Program-made: the position numbers and the translations under genes | The notes under the pieces: model-generated | What the model saw: only the letters and a program-made list of their open reading frames with translations | What the model was told of the DNA's origin: nothing | The model's database searches: none | Shown: piece by piece, positions 9,839 to 19,005 of the stretch | How the letters are laid out: each line of letters starts with the position of its first letter | Position numbering within the stretch: position 1 is the stretch's first letter | NCBI GenBank assembly: GCA_027604505.1 | Contig: JADIIX010000234.1 | Span: forward strand, 4,145 to 23,149 | Reading direction: 5' to 3' | Origin: Gonapodya sp. JEL0774 | Lineage: Eukaryota; Monoblepharomycota; Monoblepharidomycetes; Monoblepharidales; Gonapodyaceae | Length of the DNA: 19,005 nt

Positions 9839-12800
9839 ATGACAGAAGTAGGCGGGAGCGATATTCCAACGCAGCTACGTGCTCGACTCGGAGAATTAAA
9901 GAGCGTTATCAACGGCGATGTTCGGCGGCAATCTCCCTCATCGGTGTCGGTTGACACGCTTCTGGACGTGCTGGTCGCACTCACAGAGGACCTACGGGCC
10001 AAGAAAGGAGAGCAAACAGAGATGATTCAGGGATTCTTTGCACGATGTGAGAGTCTCGCTTCAATTCATTCTCTTTAGCTGCCATCTGAGCCTGGGTTCA
10101 CCAGATGATGGGGTGGTCAAAAAGATTCAGAGTTTGCGAATTAATATCGATGACTTTGCTACTATCAAACTTCTGGCTACTGGCGCGGTTGGGAAAGTCT
10201 TCTTGGTGAAATCCAAGCTGGATGGCAAGTTCTACGCAATGAAGAAGCTGAAGAAGTCCGACTTGCTCAGTCAGCGGGAGGTGAACAGGTGCCATTCAAT
10301 GCTTCTGCTTGATAGTGGCTAACAAATGATGAATCTAGGCGGCTTTCTTCATGGAGGAGAAGAACGCTATGGCACTGTCCAGATCCTCAACATGGATAAC
10401 TTCACTTTATGCCGCGTTCCAGGACAAGGAACACTTATACTTGCTGATGGAATTTGCTCCCGGTGGAACACTGGATAAAATGATGGAGCGGCACGATGTT
10501 ATTAACGAGAGGGATGCCAGATTCTACGTGGCCGAGATAGTTCTTGCGATTGAGGAACTTCACAAACACCAATACATCCACCGGTGAGTACAATGATTAC
10601 TACCGGGTGTAAATTTTCGTCGTTTTAAAAACAGAACTGGTCGTCTTCTGATTGAGTAGCGATATCAAACCGGCAAACATACTTCTGGACGTGAAGGGTC
10701 ATGTTCGGCTCGCTGACTTTGGCTCATGTATAAAGACAGATGATTCCAAGACAGTGAAATCATCGAGTCCTGTAGGGACACCCGGTAGGTCTTCGATTTG
10801 TTTGCCGCGAAAGCAACTTGGAATAACGACACAAATGGTATCATCAGATTACATTGCCCCTGAGGTACTTCGTGCCACCGAAACTGGTGGTGGTTATGGT
10901 GCCGAGTGTGATTGGTGGTCTCTCGGTGTAACGTTGTTTGAGATGCTCATTGGGGAAACCCCGTTCGATGGCGATTCGCTCATGCAGGTTTACGGCGAGA
11001 TAATGAACCATCAAGTGAGCTCCAGCACACCATTAAGTTTGTTCGTTTGTTTTGTAATGTGAGAAATCATTTTTGCAGAAAACTTTTGCATTCCCACCGG
11101 ATGCAGAGCTATCGAATGATGCCCGGGACTTCATCTCCAGGTAACCATGATGTCGTGAGTTAACTGTACCTCGTGGGGTTTAGACTATCTTCGTCCTTTC
11201 AGGCTAATTGCAAAGCGCGAGTGTCGTATGGGTGCCAACGGTGCCCAAGAGCTTAAATCACATCCTTGGTTGAAGGACATTGACTGGCAAAACATTCGCA
11301 ATCGTGAGTACATCTCAGGTTTTTCTTCGTTTCTGAGCCAGCAACGGTGATTTTGAACCGGATCCGCTCGGATTCAACAGAACCAGCTCCTTGGATTCCC
11401 GATGTCAAAGGGCCTGATGACATAACCTACTGTCATGTTGCCAACGAGGAGTTTAACCCCATCAAACCGGCCGGTCGGTCTAAACCCAGCACGGATTCTT
11501 TCCCTGGTACAAACCTTCCATTTATTGGTTACAACTATCTGAAGAGCGCCGTTGGCAACGTCACATGGGAGTTTGAGGGTACTGAGTCTGGTGCTGTCAT
11601 GGCACCACGAAGGCATTCCAAATCTGGATCGTATGCCTCGGGCAGTTTACAAGTCACTTCTGCAGCTGATTTGCAGCGGAAGGACGATGAACTAAAGAAA
11701 GTTCAGTTGGAACTACAAAGGGAGTTGCAGAAGAGAAAAGACGCGGACACGGGGAAGGCTGCTCTTGTCAGTGAAAAGGAGACTTTGGAAGCGACAGTTA
11801 GCCGTCTCTCTCGAGAGCTGCGAGACAGCAAACAATTGTGTGCCAAATTGCAACAGGAAATTGAAGAAAAGGAAGTGTGCATCGCGCAATCTTCACAACC
11901 AGAGTCCACCACTAGTCTCGAGTCTCAGAAACGTGATCTGGAAGGGCGACTGCAGCAACTTGGTGAAGAGATGGCGCTTGTTAACTCAGACAACCTCGAA
12001 CTCCGTGCAAAGGCGTCAGAAGCTGTACGGGAACGTGCCAAGGCAGAGAGCGAGCTCAAATCTTTGGAAACGAAGCTCGTGGAAGAGGTAACCGTCCGAG
12101 CGCACCTACAAGAGAAGATATTGGAACTCAGCTCCATTCGAGAGAACTTGATTTCATCGAAAGAAGAGCTGTCGCGAACATATACGAAAATGGAGCTTGA
12201 TTGGAAGAATGCTTCAGAAGAGCTCAGTAAGCTCAGGTCACTGCACGAAAAAGGAGATGAAGAGTTTCACAAACAACGTGATTCGCTGTCTGAAGTTCAG
12301 AAGAATTTAAATACAACGGCAGCAGAGCTAGCGGTTGCGCGGACAGCTTTAGCGGAGGTCTCGGCGGATCGAGACAGACTTCGTGAAAAGGTGTCCGAAC
12401 ATGCGAAGGGTTCGAATGCGAACAAAAGTTTGGAAGATGAACTTCAGTCAGCGCGAAAGAAAATTGAGGATTTGTCGAAGGAAATGGAAGATCTTCGGCG
12501 AACCCACTCTCTAACTGTGGGCGAGCTGACTGCTTGCAAAATTCAGTTGCAAGAGGCGAAGGCGGCCGCTCAATCGGTGAAAAGTAGCCGAGAAGACACT
12601 CTTAGAGAGTTGAAAGAACTTCAAGTGAAATCCGTAAAAGAAAAGTCAACTCTTCAAAGCGTAATCTCAACTCTGGAAACGTCAGTTCGAACATTTGAAC
12701 AACAGCGATTGTCAGCTGCCGCAGAGCTGACCAGCGCCCTGCAAACTAGCAACAACCTACAAAATCAACTTGCTGATTCACTTCTGCTCCGATCGACGAT

Positions 12801-15410
12801 TGAGTCGGAGAAGAAACAGATTGAGAATGATTATCAGACTTTTTCGCGACAGAAACTCGGGGAGCTTCAAATGTTGAGTCGTCGAAACCGGGAGTTAGAA
12901 CAGTCTCTAGCGACACTGGAAAGTAAGAATAAGGGGGCGCAAGCGAATCTTGATGTGTTGTTTAAGAATTGCCTTCAACTTAAACGCCGTGTCGAGGATT
13001 TGGAGAAAGAACGAGATGACTTAGAAAAGCTGAACATTGACCTGAAGAGTGCAGAGCGTTTGGCACAATCAGATCGCCAGCAGGGGGAGGCGCTTCGTCT
13101 TCGAATGGAGGAAGAATTCGAGCAGTTGAAGCTCAAGGTAGAGCAGGATCATGAAGCTCGTGTGCTCTTGGAAGTCACGGAATCTAATTTGCGCGAAGAA
13201 ATAGAAGGTGTATCCCAGGAGCTGGCAGTGATTACAAGCGAGAAAGAAAGCGCTGTTTCCAGAGCAGTGCAATCCGAAGCGCGAATCACAGAATTGGAGG
13301 AACAACTTGAGGCTTTCAAACGGAGGATGAAAGATTTGGAGGTTATTGCCCCAATAACGCCATTGAGACGAAAAGAGTCTGACAATGAGAGCGCGAAGCC
13401 TCCATCGGCCAAGAAATCCCCGAATAAATTCAAGGACTTATTTTCCATTACGAAGCGACAACGGAGCCAAGCCCATGAAGCCATACATCAATTCAATGAA
13501 GCTGAGGGAGGATCATCTGAACTGCCACCGCACTCGCGACTTTCCACATCTCTATCGGAGAGCCAGTCCATGGCTCTTAGCAGCGCAATCTCCCACTCAC
13601 GAAAGCATAGTATTGATCAAACTTCTATTTCGTCATCTTCTAAATCAAACGAGAACCTGCCGGGATCAAGTTCGTTTTGCTTTCTTGGACACCCGTTTCG
13701 TGTCTCATCATTGACATCTTTTGGATTTCTTTCCAGCTTTCGACTTTGACGTCAAGGAAATCAGCGGGCCATTGAGAGGTACGTCAAGATCCAATGAGTC
13801 GGAAATCGAAATCTGAATTAACTGGTCATTGGCAATAGTTCCTGACGGTAAGAGCCGGAAGCAACGGTTGTGGGCTCACAGATGGGCTGTGGCGCGAGGG
13901 GATGCTCTGTATCTCTGGGACACCGGTGGCAAGGAACCAACCTCTCAACCACTAAGTTCCGCGACTGAAGTTATTTCTCTACGGTGAGTCAAACTTGAAT
14001 GACTGCTAGTCCGGAATTGCAGCTGAAACATTCCTGTGCCTCCAGAGTCGCATTCTTCTATATTTCATCCGTCACCTATGCTGAGCTGTACCACGTGAAA
14101 GAATGTCCGTCTATATTTAAAATCCACATTCATGACGGACAGGGCATCGAAGAGGTACGTTTCCGCAATACGTTTCGGATGTGGCAGTGCTGAATGTCTG
14201 TATGTTCCAGAAGGGAGCCACTAGTCTCGCTTCAAAGCCCGCCGACTTCCACAAGTATCTCGCACAACTAGATCGAGATCTCAAGGTGGAGCGTGACGTA
14301 GCGAGTGGGGCACTGAAGATGGTGCAGAAGTACCCAGCTACACACGCCGCATACGCGACCTTGAAGGATAAATTGGAAGCAAGCAACAAAAGGATCCAAG
14401 AGCTTGAAGACGAAAGGGCTAAAATCATAAATCAAATGCGCTCTCTTGGGATGAACGTGGACGCTGTTCAGGTAGATCATTCTCACATGGAGGCCGAAAA
14501 GGGCAAGTTCTCACAATGACGTCTGTATTTCCAGGCTCTCGAAACGCAAGCATCACCTCAGGTACTTGAAAAGTGGAAAGCATCCTTGAATGAGAAGTTG
14601 CTTTCGCTGAGAGGGGACTCGGAGAAAGAGGAGCAAGCGAAAGAACTGAGTCGTCAACTGAAAGTCTTGGAAAAGGTAAAAACGTGCAGGTTCACTAAAG
14701 ATATATTGAAGAGAGAGCGCTAAATTACTTCCATATTTTTTTTTCTGAACATTGTCAGGGCTCGCCTGAAGCGCAAGCTCGCGTCATCGAGATACTTGAA
14801 GAAGGCGGAGACGGAACCTTCTTCAACTACAAGGGTCACAAATTTCGGCTCTATTCGCAAAAGGCATCGGAGCGAACTGAGTTCCATGGATGTCAGATCT
14901 GCCACGACGCACTTTGGGTACGCTCTGAAATCGTCAAATGTGGCGGTGAGGACGATGATTGGTGTTAATACCTTCAAGCGCTCTTTTGATGTATTTCCCA
15001 ACTTTTCAAGACTGCTCCCTCTTGAGTCACAAGCAGTGCTACAAGCAGAGCCAACTATCTTGTGCAACCTTTTCTGCTCTCAAGAAGACGAAACCGCTCG
15101 TGAGTGTGATTGAGGACTATGAGAGTTGGATCGTGACGACTAACCTGTTGCGATACCATAGTACTTCCTCGCTCAGTCTGAACAGGATCAACGACGGTGG
15201 ATATCCGTACTCGAGCGACTTCGACGGGAGGTGGAGCGAAGTCCCATGGGTGTACAATTCCCAGGATCTCCCAGCTCCCTCACATCACCTCAGATACCAG
15301 GCAATGATATTGGTACGTCTGTGATCTTCCAGGAAAAGCAAGTGAATTTCTGACATGTGCTTGCTCTGCTTGTAGAAGCAATTATTTCTCCTATTTCTCT
15401 GACACGATGA
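9839..15410 (+). CDS. Rho-kinase (ROCK/MRCK)-like AGC serine/threonine kinase with split PH, HR1 and C1
   Basis: This is a probable effector of Rho-type GTPases acting on actomyosin or the cell cortex. Exons: 9839-10046, 10105-10280, 10339-10583, 10660-10784, 10848-11014, 11079-11140, 11203-11303, 11381-13669, 13737-13778, 13839-13983, 14046-14154, 14211-14471, 14535-14675, 14759-14945, 15011-15099, 15162-15312, 15376-15410, giving 1510 residues. The N-terminal helical extension ([11 protein letters not shown]…FFARYDGVVKKI) matches ROCK. The kinase domain spans about 87-350: Lys116, HRDIKPAN (209-216), DFG (229-231), VGTPDYIAPE (248-257) and ECDWWSLG. The AGC tail has LPFIGYNY (407-414). A coiled coil of about 555 residues (458-1015) and a Ser-rich linker follow. 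PH strands lie at about 1130-1223 (RLWAHRWAV…[10 protein letters not shown]), then an HR1-like coiled coil at about 1236-1298, a C1 finger at 1384-1437, and the last PH helix with Trp1462 ([20 protein letters not shown]). The first Gly of the Gly-rich loop is replaced (LATGAVGKV). Animals' ROCK is about 1350-1390 residues. Confidence 0.93.
14211..15099 (+). other. Insertion splitting the PH domain: HR1-like coiled coil plus C1 zinc finger
   Basis: These four exons (residues 1224-1449 of the kinase) separate the PH strands from the final PH helix. Residues about 1236-1298 fit the HR1 (Rho-binding) pattern: L-x2-L-x2-DLKVE, then ASGALKMV, then [14 protein letters not shown]. Residues 1384-1437 fit the C1 pattern. 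His1384 is followed by C1402-x2-C1405-x12-C1418-x2-C1421-x4-H1426-x2-C1429-x7-C1437. NYKGHKF at the start of the finger resembles the NHKGHEF of animal ROCK at the same place. The first His-Cys spacing is 17 residues instead of the usual 12. This C1 lacks evident diacylglycerol-site features, as in ROCK, so lipid binding is uncertain. Confidence 0.8.
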
Positions 15411-15603
15411 CATAGCTCCACATCTATCGCATGTTACATGTCGCTGTATTAGTGCATTAGCATATATGTACATATGAATCTGAAATGATGCATGAGTTCT
15501 CAGTTCTTCGTTAACTTTCAAATGAACAGGTGGTGCCTCCCAACAGGTGCTCCCTGCAAAGAGCGAGTTTGACCGAGCAGTCACAAGAATCTGACAATTC
15601 GCC
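15411..15603 (+). promoter_or_regulatory. Short intergenic region between kinase and LysM gene
   Basis: These 193 bp hold the 3' UTR of the kinase and the promoter and leader of the LysM gene, both on the plus strand. The stretch is AT-rich compared with its surroundings (CATATATGTACATATG near 15460-15476). No AATAAA is seen. The LysM start sits in a good GCCATGG context. Confidence 0.5.
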
Positions 15604-17145
15604 ATGGCTTCGTTCGATCACCCTCGAGTTGAATCCGCAGACACTGTGGACGACAGCTTTTTTCAGGACGATGACGCAGAGATTTTAGACGATGCGCTGT
15701 CTGATCACACCGATACCCCGCCAGTGACGGAAGAGGGATACACGATAGTGGACGCAGAGAGGCATCTTGGCTTGGCACTTGTGAGTAGTGTAACATTAGA
15801 GTCTGACGAATAATGACTCTCTGTGTTCCGTTGGAGTGTTACCATTGTGGGTGGGGGTGCTCCGGAGCTCTCCGTCACTTGCAGCGAAGAAGGATCGGAA
15901 AGCTATAAAATCGTCCACAAAGCACAATTTTGTCATAAGACAGCGATCTTGATTTCGAAAAGGCTACTGATGATCGTGTCTGCCCCTCGCCTTCCACATA
16001 ACCCACCCACACCGTAACCGAAGAATCGACCCCCCAGTCTCACCAGCGAGTCACACTCTGACGTCACTGGCACATTCCCATCCGATGAACTCCCCGCCTA
16101 TGATGTTGACGTCGAGCAAGCCCATTTGAAGAGTTTGGACGAGAAGAAGCCCGTCGAGGAGGAAGGTACCGGCAAGGATGACGGCAGACGGCAGGATCTC
16201 AAAACGGCAAAGGGGGTCGTTCACTGGGTGGGGCCAAACGACACACTAGTTGGCTTGTCGCTTAGGTACAATGTGTCGGTGAGTGTGGAAGCCTTGGCTG
16301 TTCAGTGATGGTTGAACATCTAGTGCACGCCGTTGATTTTGTGCCTCATCTCCGCTGATTCTCCCCCGACCAGGTCGAATCGATCCGCGTCGCAAACCGT
16401 CTCTTCACAAATTCTGTTTTCGAGCGCGGGTGTCTCCTCATTCCCGTCACCAACTACTCGGGCCCTCTGCAGGACGTACGGTCGGAGGAAGATGGTGAGC
16501 AAAGCGTGGTTCCACAAGGCGCTCTCTTTGTAGACGCGCTGGAGCTGAAAGGAAAATGGAGATGATGCCATGTTTTCGAGTTCTTTGGCGATTAGGTGTC
16601 TTGTGTATGCGTTTGTTTTCACCCAAATCCCCACTCCCACTCCCCGCCCCCCCCAATCCAAAGAGCGCAAATCTCTCGTAAAGCGTTTCCAAATCGCCAC
16701 CAAATGCGTTGACACCGACGAGTGTTGGTCCTACATGCGCCGTTTTGATTTCTTCCTCGAGAAGGCCCTGGAAGAGTACTGGTCCGACGCGAGGTGGGAG
16801 TCGGACCATCCGTTGAATGGGTGAGTGAACTGCCGCCGGAGCGGAACTTGGTGGGGTTCAGTGTGGGAAATGGGGAGGGGGCCGGGAACGCCTGAGGTGT
16901 CGCATTACCGTCCGCGGGCTCACCTCCACTTCCCCACTCCGCCTATCCTCGCCCTCCTCGCCCACCGCCGTCACCCTCTTTTATGCATGCTCCCTTCCAG
17001 ATCCATCCCCCCGCACCCCCTCTCGTCCAAGATCGGCCGCGCGTCCTCTCTGACCAGCAACGCGAGCAAGGGCAAGACGTCCGAGCGGCGGAAAGACCGC
17101 ACGCCGTGGACCGGTGTGTGGAAGATGTGGAGCGTGGCGACGTGA
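15604..17145 (+). CDS. Intracellular LysM-domain protein with C-terminal UBA-like helical segment
   Basis: Function unknown; it belongs to the family of cytosolic, non-secreted LysM proteins found in fungi and animals. Exons: 15604-15780, 16024-16278, 16374-16494, 16664-16820, 17001-17145, giving 284 residues. Residues 1-120 are acidic and disordered-looking (SFFQDDDAEILDDALSD), with no signal peptide or membrane segment, so a chitin-binding effector role outside the cell is unlikely. The LysM motif spans about 123-167 (VVHWVGPNDTLVGLSLRYNV, then SIRVANRLF and CLLIPV). It follows the usual LysM order: a GDT-like NDT, a YxVS turn, an RxAN motif and an LLIP end. Residues about 187-232 (KRFQIATKCVDTDEC…YMRRFD…LEKALEEYWSD) form a helical UBA-like unit. 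The tail is basic and Ser-rich. The second exon could also begin at 16051 (GAG acceptor, nine residues shorter). The first CCCCCAG acceptor at 16037 would break the frame. Confidence 0.85.
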
Positions 17146-17149
17146 GGGG

Positions 17150-17300
17150 ATTGGGGGGAGGGCAGGCCGCTGTGGGACGGGCAGGACTGTCGGGACGGGC
17201 GGGAAGGGCGGGACGGCAGAAGGTGGGGACGACGGGATAGGCAGGATAGGCGGGACGTGCGGGACGGCGGTATGGGCGGGATGTCCGGGACGGGACCGAG
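17150..17300 (+). repeat. Degenerate GGGACGGGC/GGGATAGGC minisatellite-like tract
   Basis: About a dozen imperfect copies of a 9-10-bp unit built on GGGACGGGC, GGGATAGGC and GGGACGTGC follow each other directly after the LysM stop codon. Unit length and sequence drift, so it is an old or slipped tandem array. The plus strand has many runs of three or more G with short loops and could form G-quadruplexes in the LysM 3' UTR. Confidence 0.7.
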
Positions 17301-17592
17301 ATATGCGCGCCAGAGCACGACTTGGAGGATCCGACCGCGCGTGTCAGAATGCCCGGGGCTTGCGGAGCGTGTGGGGAGACGTTTCAGTGTGATCTTGTTC
17401 CCTCCCGGCACTACACTTTGTTTTTGTCGCACTTCAACATCAACATCCATAACATTGAGCGTGCAGTGTAATTCTTTTTGTGGCATGTTTGCAAGAGGGG
17501 TGGGGTGTGGAGAGGGAGAAGGGTACATTTTCAGAGTATTGCTCGAGTGCGGATTGTGATGTGGACACGATTAATTTTTTTTTGTATTTGCG

Positions 17593-17613
17593 GTGTGTGT
17601 GTGTGTGTGTGTG
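17593..17613 (+). repeat. (GT)10 dinucleotide microsatellite
   Basis: This is an uninterrupted GT repeat of 21 bp, closely preceded by a T-rich run. It lies in non-coding sequence and is likely to vary in length between strains. Confidence 0.95.
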
Positions 17614-18897
17614 AATGTTTTAATAACGAGCTGGTCTTTGCATTGTGGTCTGTGCCTGGCCGGGAAAGGTTGTTTGCACACTCACCCTGTTCGCTGGTCT
17701 CCATGTGGTGGTGGAGTGTACTTGATGTGCTTGAGATATCATTGGAACACGACACGACATGACCCCTGGCCACTGATCCGGAGCCACACATGCGCCGCCC
17801 CCAAAGGTGGAGAGGTGACGGAGCAGCGGAGAACAGGCGGGGTGCGGTGCCCAGGGTTCGGGGTTCGGCTTCCGGGCTCCGGGATTCGGAAGGATGCTCG
17901 TGCAGGTGGAGCTGGGCATTTCGCTGGGAGCCGGCTGGAGGGGCCGGGAGGGGCTCCTCACGACACGTGCACAGGGCCACGGACCAAACGAGACACGCGG
18001 TGATGAAAAGAAGGAGGGAGTAGGGACACAAAAGGACGACGGGAGAAGGAGAAGAAGAGAAAACGTCCGTGTAATGTGGAGGGTATCACAGTGTTTTCCA
18101 TTACAACCGAACAAAGCAAACCGCAAGAGATGCTGAGCGTCTCCTCCGGCACTCCACTTCCACCCTACCCCTGCTCTATCCTTTCCGACCACGCCTCCAC
18201 ACAACGCCACGTCGAGTGGTGTTGTGGTGCGAATCGACCGTCGGACAAGTCACTAGAGTCCCTCCCCGTCCCACCCTGTCCCGTCCCGCGCATCGGCGTA
18301 TGGTGTTCATGCGTGTGCCACAGATCGGAGGTGAGGAGTGAGGAGTGTGGATTGCGGGATGGGGTCCGACGGAATTATTGCACCCGTGGGGGTGGTGAGA
18401 CGGGACTCGGGTCTCGACCAGTCTAGCTGGGGTGGCGTGGCAGAGGGACCCGCGTGGGGAGGCGAGGAGTGGAGTGTGGTGGGAGAACGAGAAACGCCGC
18501 AAAGTGTGGAACAGGGCGAGGTGGAGCGAGGTGGGGGTGGTTGTCACCTCGGCAGCGTTCAAAAAGGGTATCCGGAACCCGGGTGGGGGTCCCGGGGTAT
18601 GTACATGTCCTGGACGTCCGGTGTTGGTTCGATGATGGACGTTGGATGTCGGTCACACTCCACTCCAAGGACCGAGGACCGAGGAATGCCTTGTCCACAG
18701 ACTGGTTGGTTGGTCCAGAGTGGTGGTCCACCAACCCTCGCCTCGGTCGTTCGCTTCGCACCACACCGGTGCTCACCACCCCTCCCACAATCCGCGTTCC
18801 CCTCCCAAACCCTCCACCGCCTCTACCCCCCCTCCCTCCTCCTCCACGTCCACCTGAACCTCCCCCCTTCCCCCATCGCCCCCACGCACCCCACCCC

Positions 18898-19005
18898 TCA
18901 CAAGTTCCCCTCGTGCCTCACCGACCCGAGCGGCTGAGCCTTCACCTCTGCCCACTCGATGCTGGCGTCTGCGACGGGGTCGACGAGGCCGACGATGCCG
19001 CTGGG
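18898..19005 (-). CDS. Probable coding fragment of unknown gene, cut by right edge
   Basis: On the minus strand, entering from the right edge, one frame reads SGIVGLVDPVADASIEWAEV and continues KAQPLGSVRHEGNL before a TGA at 18900-18898. Third positions are almost all C or G, with balanced, protein-like composition, unlike the Arg/Pro-rich shadow frames around it. The exon may run to that stop, or may end at 18922 before a GTGAGG donor (18921-18916) and continue after an intron. I do not recognise the family. The upstream part lies outside the window. Confidence 0.45.
   Translation of the reverse strand, partial: PSGIVGLVDPVADASIEWAEVKAQPLGSVRHEGNL

Larger units (their letters stand above)
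17146..18897. other. GC-rich, repeat-containing region without a recognisable gene
   Basis: This 1.75-kb stretch follows the LysM stop. It begins with a degenerate G-rich repeat (17146-17300) that is probably 3' UTR or downstream sequence. It then has a T-run near 17574-17584, a (GT)n microsatellite at 17593-17613 and a purine-rich block near 18004-18063. The several frames of 80-200 codons on both strands overlap and are rich in Arg, Gly, Pro and Ser. None shows a recognisable domain. No tRNA or other RNA gene was seen. Introns or exons of the minus-strand gene entering from the right edge may lie in the last few hundred bases. Confidence 0.6.

Noticed and set aside
10281-10291. Alternative kinase donor GTGCCA in CAGGTGCC (intron from 10289).
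   Set aside because: It leaves exon 3 out of frame. The GTGAAC donor at 10281 restores the conserved E-AAFFMEE join of the ROCK family.
15823-16017. 64-codon plus-strand frame between the first two LysM exons.
   Set aside because: It lies inside the intron and has no similarity to known domains.
15781-16037. Apparent frameshift between LysM exons 1 and 2.
   Set aside because: It arises only if the pyrimidine-rich acceptor at 16037 is used. Acceptors at 16023 or 16050 keep the frame, so no pseudogene needs to be assumed.
17531-18210. Frames of 166 and 196 codons on the minus strand.
   Set aside because: Mutually overlapping, rich in Ser, Pro and Arg, crossing the GT microsatellite, and without domains.
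1-19005. Search by eye for tRNA, rRNA, CRISPR arrays, transposons, bacterial-type operons and viral genes.
   Set aside because: None seen. The genes are intron-rich eukaryotic housekeeping and signalling genes. Only short tandem repeats were found, with no terminal inverted repeats or reverse transcriptase/transposase motifs.

Overview
The window looks like nuclear DNA of an early-diverging (probably zoosporic, chytrid-like) fungus. It holds intron-dense protein genes with GT-AG introns. The middle genes have introns of about 56-100 bp, and several carry CTAAC-like branch sites. The proteins are close to their animal and fungal counterparts. A Rho-kinase (ROCK/MRCK)-type AGC kinase, a cyclin A/E-like cyclin and an intracellular LysM protein sit next to a strongly animal-like UPF1, which fits a lineage that kept opisthokont genes lost in yeasts. 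The taxonomic placement is inference: there is no rRNA or marker gene in the window.

Layout. 1-1622, minus: NTF2, cut by the left edge, with a very long C/G-rich first intron. 1623-2398: divergent intergenic region. 2399-7208, plus: UPF1, ten exons. 7209-7838: intergenic, with two poly(A)-type signals and a probable 5' UTR intron of the next gene. 7839-9586, plus: divergent cyclin, seven exons, with two Cdc4/Fbw7-type phosphodegron-like motifs. 9587-9838: short leader with up to three upstream ORFs. 9839-15410, plus: ROCK-like kinase, seventeen exons, about 1510 residues. 15604-17145, plus: LysM protein, five exons. 17146-18897: GC-rich, repeat-rich sequence in which I see no gene. 18898-19005, minus: probable coding fragment cut by the right edge.

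The exon models were built by hand. Every intron was required to have GT-AG ends and to keep the reading frame, and junctions in the kinase, UPF1 and NTF2 were chosen where the joined protein agrees with family alignments recalled from general knowledge. NTF2, UPF1 and the kinase are firm. The cyclin and the LysM gene are well supported, but a few splice sites remain open.

The most interesting item is the kinase. It has the ROCK plan of N-terminal helical extension, kinase, long coiled coil, and PH domain split by a C1 domain. Here the insertion that splits the PH domain is about 226 residues and also seems to contain an HR1-type Rho-binding coiled coil ahead of the C1 finger. The genes are not an operon or a pathway cluster. 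They cover nuclear import (NTF2), mRNA surveillance (UPF1), cell-cycle control (cyclin), Rho-dependent cytoskeletal signalling (kinase) and an uncharacterised cytosolic LysM role. A second large-scale feature is a change in composition: both flanks are rich in C/G runs and have longer introns, while 7-15.4 kb is more AT-balanced with very short introns.
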